Assembly: GCA_003166865.1 (NCBI GenBank)
Contig: PMUP01000030.1
Location: 33,361-97,360, forward strand
DNA: 64,000 nt
Source: Bryobacterales bacterium
Lineage (GTDB): Bacteria > Acidobacteriota > Terriglobia > Bryobacterales > Bryobacteraceae
Direction: 5' to 3'
A program made the translations under genes and the position numbers. Positions 16,008 through 27,550 of the stretch are shown here, in pieces (the stretch's first letter is position 1; the number at the start of each line of letters is the position of its first letter). Below the pieces are notes generated by a model. That model searched no databases. It was not told where the DNA came from and was given only the letters and a program-made list of their open reading frames with translations.

Positions 16008-16434
16008 ATGACCGCCGGCCGAATCCTCATCGTGGATGAAGATGCTCGCCTCCGAGGCACGTTGGTTGAGCTCCTGGCAAGGGAGAATTTTCAACCCGCG
16101 CACGCGTCGAACGGAGCAGCCGCTCTCGCTTGTCTTCGCCGCTGCGATTTACCCCGGGATGATGTCGGCCACGTTCGAAGGAGTGCCCGTGCGGCTGACC
16201 ACCGCCGAGTTCATGGCGCTTGAGGCTCTCGCCCGATCCGCCGGGCGAGTTCAGAGCCGGGAAACTCTGACTTATCAGGCGCTCGGACGCCCGCTCCAGC
16301 CGTTTGATCGTAGCATCGATACCCACATCTCGAACATCAGGCGCAAACTATGCCTCGATCCGGGGCGAGGCATCGAAATCAAGAGCTCGAGGGGGCACGG
16401 CTATGTGCTCACCGTTCCCCGCTGGTGCGCATGA
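16008..16434 (+). pseudogene. response regulator gene with internal deletion and frameshift
   Basis: The first part (AGRILIVDEDARLRGTLVELLARE) is the start of a receiver domain. After about 50 residues the frame breaks; a second frame from about 16160 gives an OmpR-type winged helix (VRLTTAEFMALEALARSAGR, IDTHISNIRRKLCLDPG, IKSSRGHGYVLTVPR). The phospho-acceptor Asp and the rest of the receiver are missing, about 70 codons short of a normal 220-230 residue protein. No histidine kinase adjoins. Confidence 0.75.
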
Positions 16435-16803
16435 CTAATCCATCGGGACGTCGGCATGTCCCTCGATAACCAACTCGGCTAACCCGATTCTTCATCCGAA
16501 TCAGATACTTACGCTGTCGCCACCCACCCGTGTATCCAGCTATCTTGTACTCTGTTCTTGAAGCTGATCCGCGCTCCCTCCCCTCCCGTTCCATCCCTGC
16601 GACCAGCGCCCGTCTGAAGAGGAAGCAAAAAAACACGACCAAACACAAAAGTAGGCCACTTGCGCCACCCGGCCGGCGGCCCGAAAAATTTCGCCGCTCG
16701 CCGCACAACACTCCCCACCTCCCACCACCCACCTCCCACCTCCCACCTCCCACCTCCCACGCAAGTTGGACAATTCTGCCGATAGCCCCCTTAGAATGAA
16801 TAG
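16435..16803. other. intergenic region upstream of eno
   Basis: No gene is supported; ORFs in this stretch are antisense or low-complexity. It holds the CCCACCT heptamer array (16713-16760) and, immediately before eno, a TAGAAT hexamer 6 bases ahead of the ATG. Confidence 0.5.
16713..16760. repeat. short tandem repeat (CCCACCT)n
   Basis: About six units of CCCACCT with one interrupted unit (CCCACCA). On the minus strand this reads (AGGTGGG)n, regularly spaced G-triplets that could fold into a G-quadruplex. Copy number is likely to vary. Confidence 0.85.
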
Positions 16804-18086
<1,283 letters not shown>

Positions 18087-18087
<1 letters not shown>

Positions 18088-19622
18088 TGCTCGGCCAAAG
18101 AAAGCCGCTCGTCCTCACCATCCTGGACGGTTGGGGTTATTCCGCCGCCACGGAGGGCAATGCGATCGCCGCCGCGCGAAAGCCTACCTACGACGCGCTT
18201 CTGCGCGAATATCCGAACACGCTGGTGCGCACCTCGGGGCCTTCTGTTGGGCTACCGGAGGGACAAATGGGCAACAGCGAAGTGGGCCATTTGAACATCG
18301 GCGCCGGCCGCATCATTTATATGGATGTGACGCGCCTCGATAAGATGATCGCCTCCGGCGAGTTCTTCAAGAATCCGGTTCTGCTGGATTCCATGCTGCA
18401 CGCTCGTACCCATCGCCTGCATCTGATGGGCCTCTGTAGTGACGGAGGCGTGCATTCGCTGCTCACTCACCTCTACGCGCTGCTGAAGATGGCCAAGCAG
18501 CAGCAAGTGGAGCAGGTTTTCGTGCACTGCTTTATGGATGGGCGCGATACGCCTCCGGAGAGCGGCGCGGGTTTTCTCGAACAAGTACAAAAGGAGCTTC
18601 GCCAAATCGGAGTTGGCAAAATCGCGACCGTCTCGGGCCGCTACTATGCCATGGATCGCGACAAACGTTGGGATCGCATCGAGCGCGCATTTGGCGCAAT
18701 GGTGCTGGGCAACGGCGTCGCCTCCGATGACCCCGTGGCCGCGGCGAAGAAATCCTACGAGCATGGCGTTACCGACGAGTTCATCGAGCCGGTGACCATC
18801 GTCGATAGCAGCAAGCAGCCGGTGGGCCTCATCCGCGACGACGACGCCTGCATCTTCTTCAACTATCGCGCCGATCGCGGCCGCGAGATGACCATGGCGC
18901 TCACCGACCCCACGCTCGAAAAACCATCGCGGTCTCTGGCGCCCAAGAACCTGCACTTCACCACCATGACCGAGTACGACAAGAGCTTTTCCGTTCCTTT
19001 CGTGCTTCCGCGCGAGCATCCCAACAACATCCTGGCGGACGTGATGGCGCGGCTAAACTGGAAAAACCTGCGCGTCGCCGAAACCGAGAAGTATGCACAC
19101 GTGACTTACTTCTTTAATGGCGGCAACGAAAAACCTTATGACGGGGAGAGCCGCGAACTGATCGCCTCGCCGAAGGTTGCGACCTACGATCTGAAGCCCG
19201 AAATGAGCGCGGCCGGAATCACCGAAGTAGTGGTCAAGGCCATCGATCAGCGCAGCTTCGACGTCATCGTGATGAACTACGCGAATGCCGACATGGTTGG
19301 CCATTCGGGAAAAATGGCTCCCACCGTGCTAGCGGTGGAGGCCGTCGATGCTGGCCTAGGTGAGATCTACGCCGCTCTGCGCCGCTCCGGTGGCTCGTGG
19401 ATCATCACGGCCGATCACGGCAACGCCGAGATGATGATCGACCCAGTCACCAAAGGTCCGCACACTTACCACACCACCAATCCGGTGCCATTCATTTTGG
19501 TGAACGAAACGGGCGCCCGGTTGCGCTCCGGAGGCGCGTTGCAAGACATCTCGCCGACCGTGCTCAGCTTCCTGGACGAAAATCAGCCCAAGGAAATGTC
19601 CGGCCGCGACCTGCGCCTCTGA
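18087..19622 (+). CDS. gpmI: 2,3-bisphosphoglycerate-independent phosphoglycerate mutase
   Basis: This enzyme interconverts 3- and 2-phosphoglycerate without cofactor, using two Mn ions. The 511 residues show the alkaline-phosphatase-fold motifs: TILDGWGYS at the N terminus, the catalytic serine in [27 protein letters not shown], the [12 protein letters not shown] loop and the C-terminal metal site [11 protein letters not shown] with HTTNPVPFI. It overlaps eno and lies before a cyclophilin gene. Full length. Confidence 0.97.
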
Positions 19623-19667
19623 CAGAACCGCGACCGTGAGGGAGCGGTCCCCGGTTACACTGAAACT

Positions 19668-20150
19668 ATGTCCAAGCAATATTCAGCACCGCCCGCGATG
19701 GCGATTGATCCGGCCGGCAAGTACACGGCGACTCTCGATACCTCGAAAGGAAAAATCATTTGCGAGCTCTTCGCAAAAGACGCGCCGAAGACCGTCAACA
19801 ATTTTGTATTCCTGGCTAAGGAAGGCTTCTATGACGGCACGGTGTTTCATCGCGTCATCAACGACTTCATGATTCAAGGCGGCGATCCGACGGCCAGCGG
19901 CCGCGGCGGTCCCGGCTACAAGTTCGAGGACGAGACCAAGAACAATCCGCATCGCCACAAGATCGGTTCACTGTCCATGGCCAACGCCGGTCCTGGCACC
20001 AATGGCAGCCAATTTTTCATCACGCACATCGCCACCGATTGGCTGGACGGCAAGCATACCATCTTCGGCCAAGTGACCAGCGGTCAGGACGTGGTCAACA
20101 AGGTGAAGCAGGGCGACCAGGTGAAGTCCGTCACCATCCAGGAAGGCTGA
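19668..20150 (+). CDS. cyclophilin-type peptidyl-prolyl cis-trans isomerase
   Basis: The 160-residue cytoplasmic protein has the cyclophilin core: [20 protein letters not shown], the catalytic arginine in [35 protein letters not shown] and [10 protein letters not shown]. It speeds proline isomerisation during folding. No signal peptide. A TACACT hexamer ends 6 bases before the ATG and no ribosome binding site is visible. hemB starts 4 bases after its stop. Confidence 0.95.
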   Translation: MSKQYSAPPAMAIDPAGKYTATLDTSKGKIICELFAKDAPKTVNNFVFLAKEGFYDGTVFHRVINDFMIQGGDPTASGRGGPGYKFEDETKNNPHRHKIGSLSMANAGPGTNGSQFFITHIATDWLDGKHTIFGQVTSGQDVVNKVKQGDQVKSVTIQEG

Positions 20151-20154
20151 AGCG

Positions 20155-21126
20155 GTGGCCTTTCCGATTCACCGCATGCGGCGCCTGCGCGCGAGCGAGG
20201 CGCTGCGGAATCTGGTGCGCGAGACGGTGCTCGATCCCGGCGATTTCATCCTGCCGCTGTTCATCTGTCCGGGCGAAGGTGTGCGCCGCGAGATCAGCTC
20301 CATGCCGGGGCATGCGCAGCTTTCGGTGGACCGGCTGGTCAAAGAATGCGCCGAAGCGCACGAGCTCGGAATCGGCGGCGTGATTCTATTTGGGATTCCG
20401 GAAACGAAGGACGAGCTAGCTTCGGGCGCTTTCGCCGACGATGGCATCGTGCAGCAGGCCGTGCGGGCCCTCAAGCGCGAAGTTCCGAAGTTGCTGGTGA
20501 TGACCGACGTTTGCAATTGCGAATACACCAGCCACGGCCACTGCGGATTGGTTGTGGATGGCGAGGTTCAGAACGATCCCACGCTCGAGTGGCTGGCCAA
20601 AGCCGCCGTGTCTCATGCCCGCGCCGGGGCCGATGTGGTGGCGCCCAGCGACATGATGGATGGGCGCGTGGCCGCCATTCGCAAGGCACTCGATACTGCC
20701 GGCTTCACGAACACGCCCATCGTTTCGTACGCTGCTAAGTACGCCTCGGTTTTTTACGGTCCGTTCCGCGAGGCGGCCGAATCGACGCCCCAATTCGGCG
20801 ATCGGCGTAGCTATCAGATGGACCCGGCCAACTCGCGCGAAGCCATGCGCGAGATCGAGCTGGATATCGAGGAAGGCGCGGACGTGATTATGGTGAAGCC
20901 GGCCATGCCGTATCTCGACGTCATCCGCGAGGCCCGCCAGCGTTTTCCCACGCCGCTCGGCGCTTACCAAGTCAGCGGCGAGTTCAGCATGCTGACCGCG
21001 GCCATCAACAACGGCTGGCTGGACCGCGACCGGACGATCCTGGAATCGCTGACCGCCATCCGCCGGGCCGGCGCGGATTTCGTGCTGACCTACTTCGCGA
21101 AAGACGCGGCCCGCCTGCTGGCCTGA
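20155..21126 (+). CDS. hemB: delta-aminolevulinic acid dehydratase (porphobilinogen synthase)
   Basis: HemB joins two 5-aminolevulinates into porphobilinogen in tetrapyrrole synthesis. The 323-residue protein (GTG start) has the two Schiff-base lysines in [18 protein letters not shown] and [14 protein letters not shown]. The cysteine-rich [14 protein letters not shown] segment is the zinc-binding version of the active site, unlike the Asp-rich magnesium type. It is probably read together with the cyclophilin gene. Confidence 0.97.
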   Translation: MAFPIHRMRRLRASEALRNLVRETVLDPGDFILPLFICPGEGVRREISSMPGHAQLSVDRLVKECAEAHELGIGGVILFGIPETKDELASGAFADDGIVQQAVRALKREVPKLLVMTDVCNCEYTSHGHCGLVVDGEVQNDPTLEWLAKAAVSHARAGADVVAPSDMMDGRVAAIRKALDTAGFTNTPIVSYAAKYASVFYGPFREAAESTPQFGDRRSYQMDPANSREAMREIELDIEEGADVIMVKPAMPYLDVIREARQRFPTPLGAYQVSGEFSMLTAAINNGWLDRDRTILESLTAIRRAGADFVLTYFAKDAARLLA

Positions 21127-21140
21127 CAAGCCGCCGACCT

Positions 21141-21434
21141 TCACTGCCTCACGAAAAACCCCGAGGGCTCTTCCAGCGCCGCTTCGGCTTCATCCACACC
21201 GCGAACTTCGGCCCAGCGCGGTCCTTTCCACAGCAGTCCCGCGAGTTCGGAAAGCTGGGCGTGAGTGCCCACGGCATACACCTCCACGCTCCCGTCATCG
21301 ACATTGCGCACCCAGCCTCTCACGCCGAGCGCCTGCGCCGACTGCTCGACGAAATAGCGAAAGCCCACTCCCTGCACCTGTCCTCGCACACGGTACAGCC
21401 GGGCTTGTTTCTGGACGCTCAAGGTTTCGCTCAA
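21141..21434 (-). CDS. acyP: acylphosphatase
   Basis: The enzyme hydrolyses acyl phosphates. The 97-residue protein has the phosphate-binding loop and Arg in YRVRGQVQGVGFRYFVEQSA and the catalytic Asn in RGWVRNVDDGSVEVYAVG. Its TTG start overlaps the stop of the upstream DUF1080 gene (TTGA), so it is the last gene of a minus-strand operon. It converges with hemB, 14 bases apart. Confidence 0.92.
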   Translation of the reverse strand: MSETLSVQKQARLYRVRGQVQGVGFRYFVEQSAQALGVRGWVRNVDDGSVEVYAVGTHAQLSELAGLLWKGPRWAEVRGVDEAEAALEEPSGFFVRQ

Positions 21435-22414
21435 GGCTTCTTGACGAGCGGATAAACAACGATGCGGCGGAACTCCACGGGCCCACGATTGCCCTGCAGT
21501 AGAATGGGCCCAGGCTCGGCCTCGTTGAAGTCGAGCGCGATCGTAGTCGGACCCTCGATGCTTTGCCGATTGATCACGCGGTTGCCGTTCAGTATCACCG
21601 TGACTTCACGGCCCACCAGGCGAACCACCAGCATCTGCCACTCGCCGGCCGGCCGCTCGGCATTCAACGTGGGAGCGATGCGGCCCAAAATTGAACCGCT
21701 CGCGCGATTCGATACGGGTCGATCGGCATCGTCGGTAATCTGGACTTCATAGCGTCCGCGCAGGGCAATGCCGCTGTTGCTGTGCGGTTCAATCCGGTAT
21801 TCGGCGTCCACCACGAAGTTGAAAAACTTCTTGTCGGAAATGAGATCCACCGCTCCCGGCAGCGCCGTCAGAGCTCCATCCTTCACAACCCATCCCGCCA
21901 GATGCGCGGGCGGCGCGGCCTCCCAGCCTCCCAAATCGCGCCCGTCGAACAGCACCACCGGACCGCCGAGTTTCCACGAGCCATCGTCTCGATCCGGCAG
22001 CGCTGGTGCTCGCACGCCGGTCCATTCGAGATACGAAGACGGATCGCCCTCGATTTCAAATGTTCCCTTGAGCTTGCCGTCTTCCAAGCGGGCCCAGTAG
22101 AGGCCCTTCTCCGGGTTGCGGTCTTTCGCGAAGCGGGATTCCAGCGCAAAACGAAGCTCGCCTTCCGAAATGGAAAGCTTGGGGATCTCATCCAACAATC
22201 CGATGGGAGAGCCCAGGAACTTGCCCTTGAGATTGTCCGTTCCGGCACCCGACACTTCCAGCCACCAGCCGTGCGGCGCGGCCGGCCCGTTGGTGGTGAT
22301 GTCCCAGCGGCCGTTAAATTCCTGATCGTCCTTGGAAGCAGCAAAGCAGCACAGCGCAATGGCTGCGACGAAAACGTGTCGCACTGCGCCTACTTTACCA
22401 AAATTTACGTTCAC
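21431..22414 (-). CDS. secreted DUF1080 (3-keto-disaccharide hydrolase-like) protein
   Basis: After a signal-like N terminus (VFVAAIALCCFAASK) there is a roughly 120-residue region of lipocalin-like strands (FNGRWDITTNGP, LKGTFEIEGDP), then a DUF1080 concanavalin-like domain from about residue 150: PVVLFDGRDLGGWEA, WVVKDGALTALPG, FNFVVDAEYRIEPHSNSGI and a C-terminal GPVEFRRIVVYPL. DUF1080 proteins act on glycosides in several Bacteroidetes and acidobacteria. 327 residues. It follows the M50 protease by 16 bases and overlaps acyP. Confidence 0.8.
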   Translation of the reverse strand: MNVNFGKVGAVRHVFVAAIALCCFAASKDDQEFNGRWDITTNGPAAPHGWWLEVSGAGTDNLKGKFLGSPIGLLDEIPKLSISEGELRFALESRFAKDRNPEKGLYWARLEDGKLKGTFEIEGDPSSYLEWTGVRAPALPDRDDGSWKLGGPVVLFDGRDLGGWEAAPPAHLAGWVVKDGALTALPGAVDLISDKKFFNFVVDAEYRIEPHSNSGIALRGRYEVQITDDADRPVSNRASGSILGRIAPTLNAERPAGEWQMLVVRLVGREVTVILNGNRVINRQSIEGPTTIALDFNEAEPGPILLQGNRGPVEFRRIVVYPLVKKP

Positions 22415-22430
22415 CGCGCGTCCGTAAATC

Positions 22431-23561
22431 TCAGTGCCTCAGCTCTGCTCGCGTCTGAAGAAATTGCACGACGTTGGCCCGCGTTATGATTCCATCCAAA
22501 TGGCTGCCGCTGACCACCGGCAACTGGTTCACGTCATCGCGCCCCATGGTCTCCAGCGCTTCCATCACCGGCGTCACGGGCGTGACGGTGTGGATTTGGT
22601 CCAGCGGACGCATGACGTCGGCGAGTGTCATGTAGGGCCAGCGCGGCCTCTCCAGTTCCTTAATCTCGTGCGGAGTCACCAGTCCGGCGATCTCGCCATT
22701 TTGCTGGACGACAAAACAGCGGCGTCCGGATTTCAGCAGGTAATTTTCGACAAATTGCTCCACGTTCATGTTGCCGTCCAGCGTCACACAATCGCTGGTC
22801 ATGATGTCGCGCACCTGCACGCCTTTCAGCCCTTCGGTGAGCGCAACCGAGCTGGCGCTGGCCGTAGCCGCTTGCAGCAGAAACCATCCGATGAACGCGA
22901 TCCATAGGCCGCCAAACCCGGCGCCACCAAAGAAGCGGAAAATCCCGAACGCGATGAACAGCAGCGCGATCGCTTTGCCGACAGTCGCGGCGCGTCGCGT
23001 TGCAACCTGGACATTCCCTGAGCTCAGCCACAAGATGGACCGCAGGATGCGGCCGCCATCCAGCGGGTAACCCGGAATCATGTTGAACGCCGCCAGCATA
23101 AGGTTGATGTATCCAAGCCAAACGAACATGGCGTGCAGCGGCGTTTCCGGCGCCGCGCCCATGCGCCATCCGAGCGCCCACGCCACAGCCAGACAGAGAC
23201 AGCCGATGACGGCGCTGGAAAACGGCCCCACGATGCCGACCAGGAATTCGGTTTTGGCGTCCTCCGGCTCTTTCTCGATTTGGGCCACGCCGCCCAGCGC
23301 GAACAGCGTGATGGCTTTCGTGGTCAGTCCGCGCGTCCGCGCCACCAGCGCGTGCGACAGCTCATGCGCCAGCAGAGTGACGAAAAATAGCAGCGCGGTC
23401 AGAATCGAGAGCGACCAGATCACCGTCGATCCCCACTCCGCGTGGCTGGCCTGGAATTGCGAACCCAGGGACATGGTGATCAGCAGCGCGATGATGAACC
23501 AACTGTAGTGAAGACCGACCTCGATGCCGAACAGGCGCCCGAGTCGAATGGAAGAGTGCAT
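22431..23561 (-). CDS. M50-family site-2-type protease with C-terminal CBS domains
   Basis: This intramembrane zinc metalloprotease has 376 residues from ATG 23561, preceded by GAGAGAGG. The membrane part carries the zinc motif [12 protein letters not shown] (HExxH) and the third ligand in [15 protein letters not shown]. Two CBS domains follow ([35 protein letters not shown]), which usually bind adenine nucleotides and regulate the protease. Substrate unknown; site-2 proteases often release anti-sigma factors. The ORF track start lies in the M3 gene and is wrong. Confidence 0.92.
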   Translation of the reverse strand: MHSSIRLGRLFGIEVGLHYSWFIIALLITMSLGSQFQASHAEWGSTVIWSLSILTALLFFVTLLAHELSHALVARTRGLTTKAITLFALGGVAQIEKEPEDAKTEFLVGIVGPFSSAVIGCLCLAVAWALGWRMGAAPETPLHAMFVWLGYINLMLAAFNMIPGYPLDGGRILRSILWLSSGNVQVATRRAATVGKAIALLFIAFGIFRFFGGAGFGGLWIAFIGWFLLQAATASASSVALTEGLKGVQVRDIMTSDCVTLDGNMNVEQFVENYLLKSGRRCFVVQQNGEIAGLVTPHEIKELERPRWPYMTLADVMRPLDQIHTVTPVTPVMEALETMGRDDVNQLPVVSGSHLDGIITRANVVQFLQTRAELRH

Positions 23562-23616
23562 CGACCACCTCTCTCCATTCCTACCACGTACCGAGCCGCG
23601 TCCGTGACGGGGCGGG

Positions 23617-25671
23617 CTAAGATGCCGCCAGCAGACCGGAGCGCGCGAGCAGAGCGTTCGGATCGGGATCGCGGCCCATGAAGCTGCGATACAGCTCCGC
23701 CGGATCTTCGCTGTCGCCCCGGGCGAGGATTTGTTCGCGGAATCGGCCACCCACTTCGCGGCTGAAGATTCCGCCGCGCTGAAATAACGTGAAAGCGTCG
23801 GCGTCCAGGACCTCGGACCATTTGTAGGAGTAGTAGCCGGCGCCATAACCCACCGGACTCGAGAACAGGTGCGTGAAGCTGACGATCATCGCGTAGTGTT
23901 CCGGCAGCTCGGCCGCGGAGAATTCCTGCAGAATACCGCGCGCGAAGTCGAGCAAGTCGACGCCGGACTTTGGATCCACATCGCGATGCAGCGCCAGATC
24001 CACGAAGGCGAATCCGAGCTGCCGCATTTGCAGGTTGGCCGCCCGGAAATTGCGCGCGTTCCGCATCTTGTCGAACAGTTCCGCCGGGATCGGGGCGCCG
24101 GTCTGGTAGTGCCGGGCAAACAAATCCAGAGCATCCCGTTCCCAGCACCAGTTCTCCATGATCTGCGATGGCAGCTCCACGAAGTCCCAAGCCACGTTCA
24201 CACCCGCCAACCCCCGCAGTTCCACTCTGCTCAGGCAATGGTGCAACAGATGCCCGAACTCGTGGAAGATGGTCTGCACTTCACGGTGCGTCAAAAGCGA
24301 TGGGCGATCCTCGGCAGGCGGAGTGAGGTTGCCGCAAATCAGCCCCAAGTGTGGATCTTGGCGATCGCCGTGCGGTAGGCCGGTGATAAATGCATCCATC
24401 CATGCACCACCGCGCTTGTTCTCGCGCGGAAACCAGTCCGCGTAGAATGCTCCTACCAGGCGGCTGCCGGAAGCATGGCTTTCGTCGTAAATCTCGTAAT
24501 ACTTCACTTGCGAATCCCAGGCCGGCACGCCATTTCTTTCCACCACGCGGATGCCGTAAAGCCGGTGCACGATCTCGAACATCCCGTTCACAACGCGATC
24601 CAGCGGGAAATACGGGCGCAAAGCTTCTTCGTCAAAATCGTACAGAGCCGCGCGCTGCTTTTCCGCATAATATGCGATATCCCACGGATATAGTTGCGCT
24701 TTTCCAGAGAAAGCCAGTAGCTCGGCATTCTCTCTATGAAATTGCGATGCCGTCTTGTGCTTCAGATCGTCGAGGAACTGTTGGGCCCGTTCACCACTGC
24801 CGGCCATGCGGTCCTCGAGCACCAAGTCCGCGAAATCCCGGTAGCCGAGCAAGCGCGCCTTTTCACGGCGGAGTTCCAGGATCCCCCGCAAGAGCGGCCG
24901 GTTGTCGTACTTTTCTTCCGTCGCGCGATTGCTGAAAGCCTCGTAGACCTTCCGCCGCAGCTGGGGATCGTCCAGATACGTCAGCACGGCCAAATAGCTG
25001 GGGCCTTGCAGCGTGAAGCGCCAGGACGGTTCCGCCAGGCCTTTGGAAGCTGCGCTGGAGCGCGCCATCGCTCGCGCGCTCTCCGGCAAACCCGCCAGCT
25101 GGCGTTCATCGGTGATCACCCACTCATATTGATTGGTCGAGTCCAATACGTTTTCCGCGAAGCGAATGGTCTGCTTGGTCAGCTCGACGTCGATCTCGGC
25201 GATGCGCTTCTTCCCTGGCGCGTCCAATTCAGCCCCGTGCCGCCGGAAATTGTCGATGGTTTTTTCCAGGAATCGTTTTCGGACGCCGGCCAGATTCCGG
25301 GCCTCGCCCGTTTGCGAATAGCTCTGCACGGCGCTCCACAGTGCTTGGTTCAAAGGCAGCGACGAATAGAATTTGCTCACCTGGGGTTGGACCGCGTTGT
25401 AAGCGGCGCGCAACTCGGGCGTCGTGGCAACCGCCTCCAGGTTGCGGATGATCTGCATGGCGTATTCCAGGCGCTCCGTGAGATCATCCAGCCGCTGCAT
25501 GGTATTGGCAAAACTGCGTGGCGCCGGTTCGGAGGTGAGCCGGTCCAGCTCCGCGCGCGTGTCCGCAAGCAGTCCGGCGATGGCCGGCTCCACGTTTTCC
25601 GCGCGAATCTGGTCGAACGGGATTTGAAATTGAATTTGAAGCAGCGGGTTGGCAATGGTCGGAGATGTCAT
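23617..25671 (-). CDS. M3-family oligopeptidase (oligopeptidase A-like)
   Basis: The 684-residue zinc peptidase cleaves short peptides in the cytoplasm. It has the M3 signature [16 protein letters not shown] (HExxH plus downstream Glu), [19 protein letters not shown] upstream, and the conserved tail [19 protein letters not shown]. Length and order match PrlC/OpdA proteins. It leads the minus-strand operon M3-M50-DUF1080-acyP and is divergent from the ABC transporter. Confidence 0.93.
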   Translation of the reverse strand: MTSPTIANPLLQIQFQIPFDQIRAENVEPAIAGLLADTRAELDRLTSEPAPRSFANTMQRLDDLTERLEYAMQIIRNLEAVATTPELRAAYNAVQPQVSKFYSSLPLNQALWSAVQSYSQTGEARNLAGVRKRFLEKTIDNFRRHGAELDAPGKKRIAEIDVELTKQTIRFAENVLDSTNQYEWVITDERQLAGLPESARAMARSSAASKGLAEPSWRFTLQGPSYLAVLTYLDDPQLRRKVYEAFSNRATEEKYDNRPLLRGILELRREKARLLGYRDFADLVLEDRMAGSGERAQQFLDDLKHKTASQFHRENAELLAFSGKAQLYPWDIAYYAEKQRAALYDFDEEALRPYFPLDRVVNGMFEIVHRLYGIRVVERNGVPAWDSQVKYYEIYDESHASGSRLVGAFYADWFPRENKRGGAWMDAFITGLPHGDRQDPHLGLICGNLTPPAEDRPSLLTHREVQTIFHEFGHLLHHCLSRVELRGLAGVNVAWDFVELPSQIMENWCWERDALDLFARHYQTGAPIPAELFDKMRNARNFRAANLQMRQLGFAFVDLALHRDVDPKSGVDLLDFARGILQEFSAAELPEHYAMIVSFTHLFSSPVGYGAGYYSYKWSEVLDADAFTLFQRGGIFSREVGGRFREQILARGDSEDPAELYRSFMGRDPDPNALLARSGLLAAS

Positions 25672-25792
25672 TCGAATTATTTCTTATTCTACGACAGACA
25701 CGGAAGCATTTAGAAACTATTCAGCACCCGGGGTGCGGCGGCCGGATTTTCCAGCTGCCGGGAACAAACCGCCGGCGTTCCTGCGTATCCTA

Positions 25793-26725
25793 ATGAGAGT
25801 GGACTCCGAATACGCCATCGAAACCCAGGATCTCACAAAGATCTACCATGCGCGATGGTCCGGTGGCGAGGTCCGGGCCATTGACGGTGTTTCCCTGCGG
25901 GTTCCCAAGGGGACCATCTTCGGCCTGCTGGGGCCGAACGGCGCTGGAAAAACAACCTTTGTGAAGACGCTGCTCTCGGCGGTCCGTCAAACCCATGGCA
26001 GCGCCCTCATTTTCGGACGCGATGCCAGTGATCCCGAGGCGCGCCGGCCGATCGGATATCTGCCGGAGAACCATCGCTTCCCCACGTATTTTACGGGCGC
26101 CGGAATGCTCGATTTCTACGCGTCTCTTTCGGGGGTCAGCGCCTCTCGAAGAAAGAAGCTGATCCCGGAACACCTGGAGCTGGTGGGCCTCAGCCAATGG
26201 GGCGCGATGCGTATTGGCAAGTACTCCAAGGGCATGCTGCAGCGCCTGGGGCTGGCGCAAGCGCTGATTCATTCGCCTTCCATGCTGATCCTGGACGAAC
26301 CCACCGACGGCGTCGACCCGGTGGGCCGCCGCGAGATCCGGGAGCTTCTGGTGCGCTGTGAATCCCAAGGCGTGACGATTTTCGTCAATTCGCACTTGCT
26401 CGCGGAAATTGAGACCCTGTGCCGGGAGATCGCGATACTGCACAAGGGAAAAGTGGCGCTCACGGGAAAAATGCACGACCTCACGGCCGGCAAAGGCTAC
26501 CGGTTAACCGTTACCAAGCCAAGTGATGCTCTAACCGAGGAATTGCGCGCTAAAGCAACGTCGATGGCCGCGCGCGACGGCCTGATCGACTTTCAATTCC
26601 CCAGCCGCGAGCTGGTGAACACCGCGGTGGATCTGCTACGGGCGCAACAATGCGAAATCGAGTCGCTGGCGCCAACCACCAGCACTCTCGAAGAAGTGTT
26701 CGTTCGAACCGTGGAGAAAAAATAG
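25793..26725 (+). CDS. ABC transporter ATP-binding protein
   Basis: The 310-residue ATPase from ATG 25793 has Walker A LLGPNGAGKTTFVK, Q-loop context GYLPENHRFP, the signature YSKGMLQRLGLAQAL, Walker B SMLILDEPTDGVDP and the switch His in VNSHLLAEIE. A C-terminal extension of about 70 residues (AGKGYRLTVTKPSDALTEEL) is typical of CcmA/NatA-type exporters. The permease begins 3 bases after its stop, so both form an ABC-2 type exporter with a lipoprotein in the same operon. Confidence 0.93.
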   Translation: MRVDSEYAIETQDLTKIYHARWSGGEVRAIDGVSLRVPKGTIFGLLGPNGAGKTTFVKTLLSAVRQTHGSALIFGRDASDPEARRPIGYLPENHRFPTYFTGAGMLDFYASLSGVSASRRKKLIPEHLELVGLSQWGAMRIGKYSKGMLQRLGLAQALIHSPSMLILDEPTDGVDPVGRREIRELLVRCESQGVTIFVNSHLLAEIETLCREIAILHKGKVALTGKMHDLTAGKGYRLTVTKPSDALTEELRAKATSMAARDGLIDFQFPSRELVNTAVDLLRAQQCEIESLAPTTSTLEEVFVRTVEKK

Positions 26726-26728
26726 GCA

Positions 26729-27550
26729 ATGGTCACCCTGGCACTCGTTCGCGATACGTTCCGCGAAGCGCTTACCCGAAAGATTTTCTGGGTCCTGTTC
26801 GGCTTGTCCACCCTGATGATCCTGTTCTTTCTGTTCCTGCTGAAAATCGATATTGTTGCCGGCGCCACCGCCACGGTATCGCTGTTTGGCCGCCCGACCC
26901 GCGGGAGCCCGGACGTGAACCGCATGGTGCGCGGAGTCTACGGCGGCATTGCGACCTTTCTCTACACCTTTGGAATGTTCCTGGCGGTCTTCGCTTCCGC
27001 CGGTCTGGTTCCCAGCGTCCTCGAACCGGGCCGCATCGAACTGCTGCTCTCGAAGCCGCTCTCCCGCGCGCATCTCCTGCTCGGACGCTTTCTCGGCAAC
27101 ATCTTGCTGGTCTCGCTGAATAGTATCTATCTGGTGCTGGGCGTGTGGACCATCCTCGGCGCCAAGACCGGCATTTGGTCACCCGTTTTCTTGATCGCGA
27201 TTGCCACCACCACCTTCATATTCGCCGTCCTGCTGTCGGTTGTCGTTCTGATTGGCGTGACTTTGGAAAGCGCCGCCGCCGCTACCATGATCACCGTAGC
27301 TCTGATGATCATCAGCCCGATTCTGGCGCAGACCAATCTGATGATGCGCCTGCTCTCTTCGGAATGGTCACGCAACCTCTGGCGCGCTCTCTATTACACG
27401 TTCCCCAAAGTCTACGAGCTCGGCAAGATGACCCTGGACGCGATCCAGAGCGGGACCTTCGCCGGATTCACGCCCATTTGGACCTCGGCGCTGTTTGGAA
27501 TCCTAATGCTCGGGGCGGCTCTGTGGATTTTCCAGCGGAGAGATTTCTAG
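26729..27550 (+). CDS. ABC-2 type transporter permease
   Basis: The 273-residue protein has six hydrophobic helices (ILFFLFLLKIDIVAG, ATFLYTFGMFLAVFASAGLV, ILLVSLNSIYLVLGVWTI, TTFIFAVLLSVVVLIGV, AALWIF) in the ABC-2 layout, with LEPGRIELLLSKPLSRAHLLLGRFLGN as a cytoplasmic coupling segment. It partners the upstream ATPase. The substrate is unknown. Its stop overlaps the GTG start of the lipoprotein gene by one base. Confidence 0.88.
   Translation: MVTLALVRDTFREALTRKIFWVLFGLSTLMILFFLFLLKIDIVAGATATVSLFGRPTRGSPDVNRMVRGVYGGIATFLYTFGMFLAVFASAGLVPSVLEPGRIELLLSKPLSRAHLLLGRFLGNILLVSLNSIYLVLGVWTILGAKTGIWSPVFLIAIATTTFIFAVLLSVVVLIGVTLESAAAATMITVALMIISPILAQTNLMMRLLSSEWSRNLWRALYYTFPKVYELGKMTLDAIQSGTFAGFTPIWTSALFGILMLGAALWIFQRRDF

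Noticed and set aside
27145-27549. 5' extension of the lipoprotein ORF
   Set aside because: It runs in another frame of the permease gene; the GTG at 27550 followed by signal peptide and lipobox is the real start.
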